From a filamentous cyanobacterium ESFC-1 (GTDB lineage: Bacteria > Cyanobacteriota > Cyanobacteriia > Cyanobacteriales > Spirulinaceae): a stretch of DNA of 64,000 nucleotides. Numbering within the stretch: position 1 is the first letter of the stretch; every line of letters begins with the position of its first letter. Under the pieces are notes generated by a model that made no database searches, was not told the DNA's origin, and saw only the letters and a program-made list of their open reading frames with translations. Below, piece by piece: positions 16,393-24,718 of the stretch. Position numbers and translations under genes: made by a program. The stretch covers positions 4,039,795-4,103,794 of the forward strand of contig KB904821.1 in NCBI GenBank assembly GCA_000380225.1, in the 5' to 3' direction.

Positions 16393-17154
16393 ATGAATAC
16401 TAAACTAATCACAAGTCTGCTTGCTGCAACCACCGTTCTCACCGGATTAGTCGGCGCTGAAGCGGCGCAAGCATTCAACCTCAAAGAAGACCGTGCTGAT
16501 GTCTACGACTACTTCTACAACAAAGTTCAGACCGAGAGAGACCCTTTAAGCAATCCTTCTGCCTTTGACTTCGATGCTCTCTACACCCTCGGTGGTGATG
16601 TGACCTTATCCTTCTTGACTGAAGGCGGGACTTACTTCAACTACCTCGATTACGACATCAACGGTGGTACCAAACAATCTGCATTTGACGGTACAAATAT
16701 TGCCTCCAACGACACCAACATTGCCAACTTCAACAGCCACACTAACCTAGCCCTCGGTCAAACCGAATCTCTCGGTAGCTTTGAAGCTGGAGTCACCATC
16801 AACCCTTACCTCAAAAGTAAAGTTAATTACACCGGTTGGGATGGTTATTATGTTGGTGCCGATGAATCCCAAAACGAAGACGGCTTGATTCACGCGGTTG
16901 CTTACGAATACTTCGACGGCGTTGATAACTGGGTCGGTGTTTTCTTTGAAGATATCATCGGAGATGGTTCACCTGGGTCTAACCCTTACGCCAACTGGGG
17001 TTCTGACCGCGACTTTAACGATGCCGCTTTCGTCTTCAAAGGCGTAACCACCCAAAACCCCGCAGATGTTCCCGAACCCACCGCAACCTTAGCCCTCTTG
17101 GGTGTTGCTGGTGCAGGATTCGCGGGTTTGCGTCGTCGCCAAAACAAAGCTTAA
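16393..17154 (+). CDS. PEP-CTERM sorting-domain protein with DUF4114-like region
   Basis: A 253-residue exported protein. The signal peptide is MNTKLITSLLAATTVLTGLV with AQA before the mature FNLKED. The C-terminus has the PEP-CTERM tripartite signal: VPEPTA, a hydrophobic LALLGVAGAGFAGL, and a basic RRRQNKA. Just before it, WGSDRDFNDAAFVFKG matches the DxDFND pattern of DUF4114. PEP-CTERM proteins are processed by exosortase and reach the surface or exopolysaccharide. No exosortase gene is in the window. The first 190 residues are beta-rich with no family recognised. It is transcribed alone, with a leader hairpin and a terminator. Confidence 0.85.
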   Translation: MNTKLITSLLAATTVLTGLVGAEAAQAFNLKEDRADVYDYFYNKVQTERDPLSNPSAFDFDALYTLGGDVTLSFLTEGGTYFNYLDYDINGGTKQSAFDGTNIASNDTNIANFNSHTNLALGQTESLGSFEAGVTINPYLKSKVNYTGWDGYYVGADESQNEDGLIHAVAYEYFDGVDNWVGVFFEDIIGDGSPGSNPYANWGSDRDFNDAAFVFKGVTTQNPADVPEPTATLALLGVAGAGFAGLRRRQNKA

Positions 17155-17211
17155 ATCCGCTTTTCTTCTCGACACAATGAAGGCTTTTCCAAGTTTATAG
17201 CATGGCATAGT

Positions 17212-17245
17212 CATCCCATCTAGCTCCCTAGGTGGGTTTTTTTTC
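17212..17245 (+). terminator. Terminator after the PEP-CTERM gene
   Basis: CCCATCTAG and CTAGGTGGG form an imperfect stem around a short loop, followed by eight T residues at about 17236-17243. It ends only a few bases before the RBS of the next gene. Confidence 0.65.
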
Positions 17246-17260
17246 GCAAAGGAAAACAAC

Positions 17261-17854
17261 ATGGATACACTCACTCAAGCTTGGCTGGCGGTTCACTACA
17301 GCTTTCGTTTTATGGCGTGGAATTTGTTTCTAGCCATCATTCCCTTAATTTTGGCGTTGTGGCTGTTTCGCTCGGAAAAAACGCGATCGCCCCTGTGGTG
17401 GTTGGGAGTCGCTCTTTTTATCGCTTTTCTGCCCAATGCGCCTTATGTCCTCACCGATAGCATTCACGCTGGGGAAGTGTTGCAACAACATTATCCGCTC
17501 TGGATTTTTGGGGGTTTGGTTGTGCCGCAGTACGCTTTGTTTATGAGTTTGGGCTTTGGGGCTTATGGGTTTTCGCTGATTTATGTGGGGGATTATCTAG
17601 GGCATTGCGGCTGGGGAAAAGGGCGCAAGGGGGCTGAGTTGCTATTACACGCTTTAACGGCGATTGGGATTTATTGGGGGCGTTTTGAGCGTTTGAATAG
17701 TTGGGATTTTGTCGCTCAACCGGGGGTTGTCTGGCAAAAAGCGATCGCGAATTTACAACAACCCCAGTTTTTCCTAGCCTGGGCGATCGCGTTTGGGGTT
17801 TTGCTGTTGCTTTATTCTTTGGTTCAACAAATCGCTCGGCAATTCAATTCATAA
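17261..17854 (+). CDS. DUF1361 membrane protein
   Basis: A 197-residue membrane protein with about six hydrophobic segments. The signature FIAFLPNAPYVLTDSIH near residue 55-70 is characteristic of DUF1361. The conserved GRFERLNSWD follows near residue 141-150. The family is common in cyanobacteria and firmicutes and has no known function. AAAGGAAAAC lies upstream of the ATG. Confidence 0.85.
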   Translation: MDTLTQAWLAVHYSFRFMAWNLFLAIIPLILALWLFRSEKTRSPLWWLGVALFIAFLPNAPYVLTDSIHAGEVLQQHYPLWIFGGLVVPQYALFMSLGFGAYGFSLIYVGDYLGHCGWGKGRKGAELLLHALTAIGIYWGRFERLNSWDFVAQPGVVWQKAIANLQQPQFFLAWAIAFGVLLLLYSLVQQIARQFNS

Positions 17855-17859
17855 GTCAT

Positions 17860-17968
17860 CCCCTCTCTACCCATGCCGCGATCGTCGAACACCATCAAGG
17901 GCCACATCAGCGTCACCAGTCAGCCTACTGTCGGCACGACATTTACTGTTTTGTTGCCTGCTGCGTAG
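17860..17968 (+). pseudogene. 3' remnant of a sensor histidine kinase
   Basis: The translated pieces match the end of a HATPase_c domain. THAAIVEHHQG (frame of 17872) resembles the G2 box, and GHISVTSQPTVGTTFTVLLP followed by AA and a stop at 17966-17968 is the classic GTTF end. The two halves are in different frames, so one base has been gained or lost near 17902. No upstream kinase domain is present. Confidence 0.8.
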
Positions 17969-17976
17969 TCTTATAA

Positions 17977-18066
17977 TTGAGTCAATCTCGATTTCTTGGA
18001 GATTATCAAGTTCCCTTAATCATTTCCGATCCCGATCGAGAGGTAATTCGACAATGGCTAAATTAG
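17977..18066 (+). pseudogene. 3' remnant of xisH
   Basis: The frame ending with TAG at 18064-18066 reads GDYQVPLIISDPDREVIRQW followed by LN. This matches the C-terminus of XisH proteins (pattern DYQxxLIxFDPExExIxxWI). Only about 30 codons remain, preceded by a stop at 17974-17976. It overlaps the xisI start by 13 bp, as in intact xisH-xisI pairs. Confidence 0.78.
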
Positions 18067-18389
18067 ATTATTATCGCCAACTCATCCGAGAAATTATTAC
18101 CAACCACACCAAAATTCCCTATACCTATGGCGATATTGCTTTTGAGACGGTTTTTGATGCTGAACGCGATCGCTATTTACTCATGATTCTAGGCCGCGAA
18201 AACAAGCGCTACGAACATGGTTGCTTGATTCATCTTGATATTATCAACGATAAAATTTGGATTCAACGAGATGGAACGGAAAGAGGCGTTGCCGAAGAAC
18301 TCGTAGAAGCCGGAGTTCCCAAGTCAGAAATTGTGCTGGGTTTCAAGTCGCCCGAACTAAGAAAAGATACAGAATTTGCGGTTTTTTAA
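18054..18389 (+). CDS. xisI: XisI-like fdxN element excision controlling factor
   Basis: A 111-residue protein with the XisI pattern: MAKLDYYRQLIREIITNHTK, FETVFDAERDRYLLMILG, RRxYGCLIHLDI-type RYEHGCLIHLDIINDKIWIQ, and DGTERGVAEELVEAGVPKSE ending IVLGFKSPELRKDTEFAVF. In Anabaena XisI works with XisH and the recombinase XisF in fdxN element excision, but xisHI pairs are spread widely in cyanobacteria without that element. Here xisH is reduced to its tail, so this copy is an orphan. The start is the ATG inside the xisH end, which keeps the normal overlap. Confidence 0.9.
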   Translation: MAKLDYYRQLIREIITNHTKIPYTYGDIAFETVFDAERDRYLLMILGRENKRYEHGCLIHLDIINDKIWIQRDGTERGVAEELVEAGVPKSEIVLGFKSPELRKDTEFAVF

Positions 18390-18406
18390 GAAATTTGCGT
18401 AGCCTT

Positions 18407-18439
18407 AGAACCCCGGTTTTTTTAAAAAACCGGGGTTCT
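18407..18439 (+). terminator. Terminator hairpin (AGAACCCCGG family)
   Basis: AGAACCCCGGTTTTTT pairs with AAAAAACCGGGGTTCT, a long near-perfect palindrome 17 bp after xisI. The same outer arms recur in larger palindromes at 45230-45294 and 52487-52551. It could terminate both xisI and nothing else, since the FGE-like gene converges from the right. Confidence 0.75.
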
Positions 18440-18481
18440 GTGTCAATCCTCAAAAAAGTCAGAATTAATAACTGATTACTG

Positions 18482-19408
18482 TTAATTGATTCCCCCATCC
18501 TCTCCAGAAACACAAACAACCCGAAACCCAATGTCGTAGTCTCCGATGTCGGGTTTTTCAGCATTTCGGTTCGCACTACGACAGCTTGCCAGACTGTAAG
18601 GCCAACCACCACCGCGTAACATACGTCTCGCTCCATTATTCAACATAGCTGGCAGATATTTCATATAGTTTTGATAAAAATTATCATTACAATCCTCGTC
18701 CCGTACTTTGCCATCGGTGGGTGCTTTTTCATAATCATTAGGCCAGGAGTCGGCGCACCATTCATGCACATTGCCGTGCATATCGTATAAGCCAAAGCTG
18801 TTGGGCGGAAAACTGCCCACGGGGGTTGTTTGTTCTCGATACTCCCCTTCTGGCTCATCTGCATAGGTATAATTGCCGTGGTAGTTGGCAATTTCTGTAG
18901 TTATCGTTTCGCCAAAATGAAACGGTGTTGTTGTATTGGCTCGACAAGCATATTCCCATTGGGCTTCGCTGGGTAAAACATACTGTCTCCCTGTGGCTAC
19001 CGATAACCGAGCGCAAAATTCTACCGCATCGTACCAACCGACTTGTTCTAAGGGTCGATTATCCCCTTGGAATCTTGACGGGTCAGGTTCTAAGTCTCGT
19101 TGCAGTTTGGGTAATGCTGCCACGGCTCGCCATTGCGCCTGAGTTATAGGGTATTTTCCTATAAAGAAGGGTTGCACGGTGACTTTGTGTTGCGGATGTT
19201 CGCGATCGCTGCTTCCTCTTTCACCTACGGGTGCGCCCATTATGAAGCTTCCCCCCGGTATGTACACCATATCCAAGCTGACTCCATTCCCCAAGTCTTC
19301 TCGGTAGTAGCGGGCAGTTTTGGTTTGGCGCTCGATGATTTGTCCTCGTCGGTTGACGGTTACGGTTTCAAATTCAAAAGAATCGAGGTTTGGGGGAGTC
19401 GGACTCAT
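18482..19408 (-). CDS. FGE/SUMF1-like domain protein
   Basis: A 308-residue protein whose main domain is of the formylglycine-generating enzyme/EgtB/PvdO superfamily: MVYIPGGSFIMGAP, FFIGKYPITQAQWRAVA, RPLEQVGWYDAVEFCARLS, LPSEAQWEYACRA, GLYDMHGNVHEWCAD and MLRGGGWPYSLASCRSANRN. By eye the two catalytic cysteines of true FGE are absent; the single Cys in SCRSANR aligns with a non-catalytic position. It is therefore probably not a sulfatase activator. Cyanobacteria have many such proteins with unknown roles, often near proteases or kinases. No partner is seen here. Confidence 0.85.
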   Translation of the reverse strand: MSPTPPNLDSFEFETVTVNRRGQIIERQTKTARYYREDLGNGVSLDMVYIPGGSFIMGAPVGERGSSDREHPQHKVTVQPFFIGKYPITQAQWRAVAALPKLQRDLEPDPSRFQGDNRPLEQVGWYDAVEFCARLSVATGRQYVLPSEAQWEYACRANTTTPFHFGETITTEIANYHGNYTYADEPEGEYREQTTPVGSFPPNSFGLYDMHGNVHEWCADSWPNDYEKAPTDGKVRDEDCNDNFYQNYMKYLPAMLNNGARRMLRGGGWPYSLASCRSANRNAEKPDIGDYDIGFRVVCVSGEDGGIN

Positions 19409-19549
19409 TTTTGGGGTGTGGGTTTGTGAAAATGTGGATAAATTCTGGGCGATAGATTATTACTGTTTGAATGGTAGAAATCGCTTTAGCCACCATTTAA
19501 CGAGAATAGATTAATATTTTACTGTCTTCGTCTTCGACTAATTTATTTC

Positions 19550-20887
19550 ATGAAAAGCGTTTTAACTCGGAGTCCAGTCGCGATCGCCATTGCTTGGATT
19601 GGTTTATATCTCGCCATTACCCTTTTTCCTTTGTTTGTCCTGCTTTTGTATGGAGCGCCAACAGGCAGCACATTTTGGGTCGATTTTTCTGTGGCTTTGG
19701 GCTTTGTGGGTTTAGCTATGTTAGCACTACAGTTTGCTTTAACAGCCCGTATTAATTTAATTGAATCTTCCTATGGTATTGATATTATTCTGCAATTCCA
19801 TCGCTATATTTCTCTAATTGCCTTTGCTTTAGTTATTATTCATCCGCTCATTCTTTTTATTACCAAACCGGAAACTCTAGGACTGTTAAATATTATTGAA
19901 GCGCCTTGGCGAGCGAAATTAGCGGTTTCATCAGTTTTAGCTCTTATCATTCTCATTGTGACTGCCATTGGACGAAAGAAGTTAAACATCCCTTATGAAC
20001 CTTGGCGTATTGCTCACGGCGTGTTAGCGGTGTTGGCAGTGGCATTTGGGTTAGGTCATGCGTTAGGAGTGAGTAACTATTTAGGATTATTTTGGAAAGG
20101 AGTTTTATGGAGTGCGATCGCGCTTTTTGCCCTTTGGCTTTTGGTTTATGTCCGCTTAGTCAAACCCTGGATGATGACGCGCCATCCCTATCTTGTTGAA
20201 GAAGTAATTCCCCAACGCAACAAAGTTTGGACTCTTGTACTCCGTCCTAGAGGACATCAAGGAATGCACTTTCAACCCGGTCAATTTGCCTGGATTACCT
20301 TAGCAATTTCCCCTTTTAGAATGAGAGAACATCCTTTTTCCATGTCTTCTAGTGCAGACAATCCCGAACGTTTAGAATTTAGCATTAAAGAAGTCGGAGA
20401 CTTTACCAGCACAATTCAAGATGTTCAACCGGGAACAAAAGCCTTTTTAGATGGCCCCTATGGCGTATTTACCATCGATCGTTATTGGGATTCTGCTGGA
20501 TTTATTCTGATTGCTGGAGGGATTGGCATTACACCAATGATGAGTATGTTAGTCACCGCCGCAGATCGTCAAGACGATCGTTCTTTTATCCTCATTTACG
20601 CTAATAAAACCTGGGAAGATATTACCTTTAGAGAAGAACTCGAAGAACTCAAACAACGCTTAGATTTGTCGGTTATTCATGTTTTACGAGAACCCCCGGA
20701 AGATTGGTCAGGAGAAACCGGGTATGTGGATCGAGAATTACTAGAGCGTTACATTCCAATTCATCGCGGCAGTCGTCAATATTTTATCTGTGCTGCCCCT
20801 GTGATGATGGATGCGGTAGAAATTGCTCTGCATGAGCTTGATGTACCGATTACTCATGTCCACATAGAACACTTTAATATCGTTTAG
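19550..20887 (+). CDS. Ferric reductase-like transmembrane FAD/NAD(P) oxidoreductase
   Basis: A 445-residue protein. The first about 215 residues form six or so membrane helices of the ferric-reductase/NADPH-oxidase type, with His residues for haem (HRYISLIAFALVIIHPLI, AHGVLAVLAVAFGLGHALG). The FAD-binding domain shows HPFSMSSSADNPERLEFSIK. The nucleotide-binding domain shows ILIAGGIGITPMMSMLVTAA. It ends with YFICAAPVMMDAVE. Such enzymes pass electrons from NAD(P)H through FAD and haem across the membrane to iron or oxygen. It forms an operon with the 45-residue membrane protein starting 13 bp downstream. Confidence 0.88.
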   Translation: MKSVLTRSPVAIAIAWIGLYLAITLFPLFVLLLYGAPTGSTFWVDFSVALGFVGLAMLALQFALTARINLIESSYGIDIILQFHRYISLIAFALVIIHPLILFITKPETLGLLNIIEAPWRAKLAVSSVLALIILIVTAIGRKKLNIPYEPWRIAHGVLAVLAVAFGLGHALGVSNYLGLFWKGVLWSAIALFALWLLVYVRLVKPWMMTRHPYLVEEVIPQRNKVWTLVLRPRGHQGMHFQPGQFAWITLAISPFRMREHPFSMSSSADNPERLEFSIKEVGDFTSTIQDVQPGTKAFLDGPYGVFTIDRYWDSAGFILIAGGIGITPMMSMLVTAADRQDDRSFILIYANKTWEDITFREELEELKQRLDLSVIHVLREPPEDWSGETGYVDRELLERYIPIHRGSRQYFICAAPVMMDAVEIALHELDVPITHVHIEHFNIV

Positions 20888-20899
20888 GAAGGAGCAGTT

Positions 20900-21037
20900 A
20901 TGCGTTACAGTTTGATGCTGCAAGTGGTGAGTCTGATGGCAGTTATTTTGGTAGGAGCTTCAGGATTATTTGCTTGGTTACAAAACCGTCCAACTGCGAA
21001 CCAAAGTCCCATTCTCGAAAGTGAAGTTTCCCATTGA
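20900..21037 (+). CDS. Small single-helix membrane protein (45 residues)
   Basis: An ATG at 20900 is preceded by GGAAGGAG 5 bp upstream, one of the strongest ribosome-binding sites here, and follows the oxidoreductase gene by 13 bp. The product starts MRYSLMLQVVSLMAVILVGA, with one membrane helix, then a short polar tail NRPTANQSPILESEVSH. The stop codon lies within an inverted repeat that resembles an IS605 end, so the C-terminus may have been altered by an insertion. Probable accessory subunit of the oxidoreductase; function unknown. Confidence 0.7.
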   Translation: MRYSLMLQVVSLMAVILVGASGLFAWLQNRPTANQSPILESEVSH

Positions 21038-21071
21038 CAAATCCCCGACCGTTCACGGCGGGGAGTTGTCA
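21034..21071 (+). repeat. IS605-end-like inverted repeat
   Basis: TTGACAA...TCCCCG pairs with CGGGGA...TTGTCAA around ACCGTTCACGG. The sequence resembles the right end next to tnpB (TTGACATCCTCCCCGCC...). It may be a solo end or a small non-autonomous element, or act as a terminator for the oxidoreductase operon. Confidence 0.65.
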
Positions 21072-21106
21072 ACTGATACCAAATCCGGCGCGCGATACAT
21101 CGTCTA

Positions 21107-21220
21107 TCCCGCTAACCCGCCCACGGATTGAAAATCCGGTGCTAACAAGGGCAAAGTCCGACGAAAGCGGACTCAAAAAATAAGCCCTTCTCCCGTGGGA
21201 GAGGGGTTTGGGGTGAGGGC
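21107..21220 (-). repeat. Dispersed repeat family R4, copy 1 (inverted)
   Basis: On the minus strand it reads GCCCTCACCCCAAACCCC, TCTCCCACGGGAGAAGGGC, GAGTCCG...CGGACTTTGCCCTTG, and GATTTTCAATCCGTGGGCGG. The two direct copies at 48221 and 48370 carry the same blocks. Inner hairpins are formed by TCTCCC/GGGAGA and GAGTCCG/CGGACT. Confidence 0.8.
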
Positions 21221-21324
21221 TAACGACGGACAGATTAACGCGATCGCGCCCCTGACCAACCGCACTGCTACGATAAACGACAGACTCTACATTCAGTCTC
21301 TGATTCGGTTGGAACGAAACACAA

Positions 21325-21597
21325 ATGGCAAAAGACAAAGGACAAATCACGATCGCTGTCAAACTCTTTGCGGCGTACCAAGAAGCCTATAACCAAAGCG
21401 AAATCATCCTAGAACTGACCGCAGATTCCCCGGTGTCTGCGGTTCTCGACTGCGCGATCGCGTCTTACCCAGAACTCGAACAATGGCGATCGCTCACTCG
21501 TTTTGGCGTTAACTTCCACTTCGTAGACCCCCAAACCCCCCTGCAAGACGGGGACGAAGTAGTGTTAATTCCTCCAGTCAGTGGCGGTAACCGTTGA
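21325..21597 (+). CDS. MoaD/ThiS-family small sulfur carrier
   Basis: A 90-residue ubiquitin-fold protein: ITIAVKLFAAYQEAYNQSEI, LELTADSPVSAVLDCAIASY, and the end GDEVVLIPPVSGGNR. MoaD and ThiS carry sulfur as a C-terminal Gly-Gly thiocarboxylate in molybdopterin or thiamine synthesis. Here Gly87-Gly88 is followed by Asn-Arg, so the carrier would need trimming before use, or it works in another way. In cyanobacteria MoaD-like proteins also appear near threonine synthase genes, but none is adjacent here. The ATG at 21325 lies in a repeat-rich context and could be a few codons off. Confidence 0.8.
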   Translation: MAKDKGQITIAVKLFAAYQEAYNQSEIILELTADSPVSAVLDCAIASYPELEQWRSLTRFGVNFHFVDPQTPLQDGDEVVLIPPVSGGNR

Positions 21598-22207
21598 TCC
21601 CCGTGAAACCCAAAAGGCAGAAAGCCGCCTCAAACCTAGCACCATATCTCATTACTTTTGTCAATCTCGATCGAGGCAAAATTAAACTAACTTTAAACTT
21701 TTCCCACAACCCTTGCCCATTCAAACTTTAAGAAAATACCGCCTCCCAATTTGTTAAGAAGTGTTTGAAAAAAGTCGGGGATCGTAAACAAATTAAAACA
21801 AAATGCCCCACCATTAGCAATGAGTCTTACACTAAGAAGTGTGGAGAAACAACAAAACTCCACCTTCCAAAATTGGTAAATCTGATTAAACAAAACGGAA
21901 TGAATTTGATAAAACCCCCAGTAATCCTAGAGGTTACGGCGGTAAGATCGAGTCCTATAGCAACAAAATACACTCGATAACACGATAAACTTAACGCTCG
22001 CTCCCCAAAAAGGAAGCGAAACTTAAGTCAATAAAGTTCTACAAAGATAGAAACGAAGTTCCTTCCCAATCGTTATTAAAGGGTGGAATGATAAAGCGAA
22101 TTTATCTGATTGATTATGAATCGTCAGAGCGATCGCGCTGGTCTTTCCTAACCCTAATTCAGTAATGCCAATTTTACTGACCTTTTAAGAATATACGGGA
22201 GCAAATT
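21598..22207. other. 610-bp intergenic region upstream of ppsA
   Basis: AT-rich and without a convincing gene. A short CGAT/ATCG palindrome (TCTCGATCGAGG near 21665) and a long leader to ppsA are the only things I can point to. Small frames here lack ribosome-binding sites and family resemblance. Confidence 0.4.
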
Positions 22208-24712
22208 ATGGTATTCACAGACCTTGACCGGACTTCTGGCACTTCGCGAGACAAAGCCTTAATTCTGTGGTTTGAAGAAGTCGGCTCAAAAGATGTCGGC
22301 TTAGTTGGCGGTAAAAACTCCTCCCTCGGTGAAATGATCCGCCAACTGCAACCCAAAGGCGTAAACGTTCCCACCGGATTTGCCACCACCGCCTATGCCT
22401 ATCGACACTTCATCGCCTCAGCCGGACTCGAAGCCAAACTGCGGGATTTATTCAGCGATCTTGATGTGAGTAACGTCCGCAACTTGCAAGAACGGGGTCG
22501 TCAAGCCCGCGCTTTGGTGCTGAATACCCCCTTCCCCCAAGACTTGCAAGACGCGATCGCGATCGCCTACAAACGCCTGTGCGAACGGTATGGTAGCAAC
22601 AGCCAAATTTGCGATCGCTTCGACGATCCTACCGCCCGTCAAGTTTGCGAAGAACAAAGCCAAAACGTAGACGTAGCCGTGCGTTCTAGCGCCACCGCCG
22701 AAGACCTCCCAGAAGCCAGTTTCGCCGGACAACAAGAAACCTACCTCAACGTCCAAGGGGTGAAAGCCGTTCTCGAATCCTGCCATAAATGCTTTGCCTC
22801 CTTATTCACCGATCGCGCCATCTCCTATCGCCAACACAACGGCTTCGACCACTTCAACGTCGCCCTCTCCGTTGGTGTTCAAAAAATGGTTCGGTCTGAC
22901 CTGGCCTCCTCTGGGGTCATGTTCTCCATCGACACCGAAAGCGGCTTCAAAAACGCAGCCCTGATCACCGCCGCCTATGGCTTAGGGGAAAACGTCGTCC
23001 AAGGTGCAGTCAACCCCGACGAATACTCTGTTTTCAAACCCACCCTCAAACAAGGCTTCAGCCCCATCCTCGAAAAACGCATCGGTACCAAAGCCATCAA
23101 AATGGTGTACGATGTCGGCGGTTCCAAACTCACCAAAAACGTTGAAGTTCCCGAACCCGAACGGCAAAAATACTGCATCACCGACGCAGAAATCCTCACC
23201 CTCGGACGGTGGGCCGCTCAAATCGAAGACCACTACTCCGAAGTGCGCGGTCAATACACCCCCATGGACATTGAATGGGCCAAAGACGGCATGACCGGAG
23301 AACTATTCATCGTCCAAGCCCGTCCCGAAACCGTCCAATCCCAGAAAAAAGGCAACATCCTCAAAACTTATGTTCTGCAAGACCGAGGGCGTATTTTAGC
23401 CACAGGACGCAGCGTAGGGGCAGCCATCGGTCAAGGTAAAGCCCGCGTTATTCATAACGTTGCCAATATCAACCGTTTCAAACCCGGCGAAGTTCTGGTC
23501 ACCAACCGCACAGACCCCGACTGGGAACCGATTATGAAACAAGCCAGCGCCATCGTCACCAACCAAGGGGGGCGCACCTGCCACGCTGCCATTATCGCCC
23601 GTGAAATGGGCATTCCCGCCATTGTCGGTTGTGGTGATGCCACCGAAGTCCTGAAAACCGGGCAAGAAATCACCGTTTGCTGTTCTGAAGGCGACGAAGG
23701 TAACATTTATCAAGGCTTACTGCCCTTTGAAATCAAAGAAACCCCATTAGACAATTTGCCCCGCACCCGCACGCAAATTCTAATGAACATTGGCAACCCC
23801 GAACAAGCCTTTTCCTTAGCGGGGATTCCGGCAGATGGCGTAGGTTTAGCGCGTTTAGAGTTTATCATCGCCAACCATATCAAAGCCCACCCCTTAGCCT
23901 TGATTAACTTCGACCAACTGCCCGACGATGAAGTGAAAGACGAAATCGCCGAACTCACCAAGCAATTCGACGACAAACCGGAGTTTTTCGTGGATAAACT
24001 GGCTCGCGGTATTGGTACGATTGCTGCTGCTTTCTATCCTAAACCCGTTGTCGTGCGGATGTCTGACTTCAAATCTAACGAATATGCAAACCTTCTAGGC
24101 GGTCGTGACTTTGAACCGAAAGAAGAAAACCCGATGATTGGCTGGCGGGGTGCGTCTCGGTACTATGACCCGCAATATCGCGCCGCTTACGCCCTCGAAT
24201 GCCAAGCCCTCAAACGGGTACGGGACGAAATGGGGTTAACCAATGTGATTCCGATGATTCCCTTCTGTCGCACTCCCGATGAAGGCCGCCGCGTCTTGGC
24301 GGAAATGGGCAAACACGGTCTGAAACGGGGCGTGAATGGCTTGCAAGTTTACGTCATGTGCGAACTGCCCAGTAACGTCATCCTGGCCGACGAATTTGCC
24401 GAAGTCTTTGACGGCTTCTCCATTGGCTCGAATGACTTAACGCAATTAGTCTTAGGGTTAGACCGGGATTCGGCTTTAGTCGCGCATCTGTTCGACGAAC
24501 GCAACGCTGGCGTAAAACGCATGGTGAAAATGGCCATCGAAACCGCCAAAGCCAAAGGACGCAAGATTGGGATTTGCGGTCAAGCGCCCAGTGATTACCC
24601 TGAGTTTGCACAATTCTTGGTTGAATTGGGGATTGATTCGATCAGCTTGAACCCCGACACCGTTCTGAAAACCATGTTAGCGATCGCGGAGGTGGAAAAA
24701 ACACAACAGTAA
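22208..24712 (+). CDS. ppsA: Phosphoenolpyruvate synthase (pyruvate, water dikinase)
   Basis: An 834-residue PEP synthase. The N-terminal ATP-grasp/PPDK domain shows VGGKNSSLGEMIRQL, VAVRSSATAEDLPEASFAGQ and YGLGENVVQGAVNPDEYSV. The swivelling domain carries the phosphorylated His459 in GGRTCHAAIIAREMGIPA. The C-terminal PEP-utilising barrel has GWRGASRYY, CELPSNVILADEFAEV, and DGFSIGSNDLTQLVLGLDRD. It converts pyruvate, ATP and water to PEP, AMP and phosphate for gluconeogenesis. Length matches the family. GGGAGC lies just upstream of the ATG. Its likely terminator at 25102-25129 is separated from it by a 316-bp inserted element. Confidence 0.96.
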   Translation: MVFTDLDRTSGTSRDKALILWFEEVGSKDVGLVGGKNSSLGEMIRQLQPKGVNVPTGFATTAYAYRHFIASAGLEAKLRDLFSDLDVSNVRNLQERGRQARALVLNTPFPQDLQDAIAIAYKRLCERYGSNSQICDRFDDPTARQVCEEQSQNVDVAVRSSATAEDLPEASFAGQQETYLNVQGVKAVLESCHKCFASLFTDRAISYRQHNGFDHFNVALSVGVQKMVRSDLASSGVMFSIDTESGFKNAALITAAYGLGENVVQGAVNPDEYSVFKPTLKQGFSPILEKRIGTKAIKMVYDVGGSKLTKNVEVPEPERQKYCITDAEILTLGRWAAQIEDHYSEVRGQYTPMDIEWAKDGMTGELFIVQARPETVQSQKKGNILKTYVLQDRGRILATGRSVGAAIGQGKARVIHNVANINRFKPGEVLVTNRTDPDWEPIMKQASAIVTNQGGRTCHAAIIAREMGIPAIVGCGDATEVLKTGQEITVCCSEGDEGNIYQGLLPFEIKETPLDNLPRTRTQILMNIGNPEQAFSLAGIPADGVGLARLEFIIANHIKAHPLALINFDQLPDDEVKDEIAELTKQFDDKPEFFVDKLARGIGTIAAAFYPKPVVVRMSDFKSNEYANLLGGRDFEPKEENPMIGWRGASRYYDPQYRAAYALECQALKRVRDEMGLTNVIPMIPFCRTPDEGRRVLAEMGKHGLKRGVNGLQVYVMCELPSNVILADEFAEVFDGFSIGSNDLTQLVLGLDRDSALVAHLFDERNAGVKRMVKMAIETAKAKGRKIGICGQAPSDYPEFAQFLVELGIDSISLNPDTVLKTMLAIAEVEKTQQ

Positions 24713-24718
24713 CATAAC

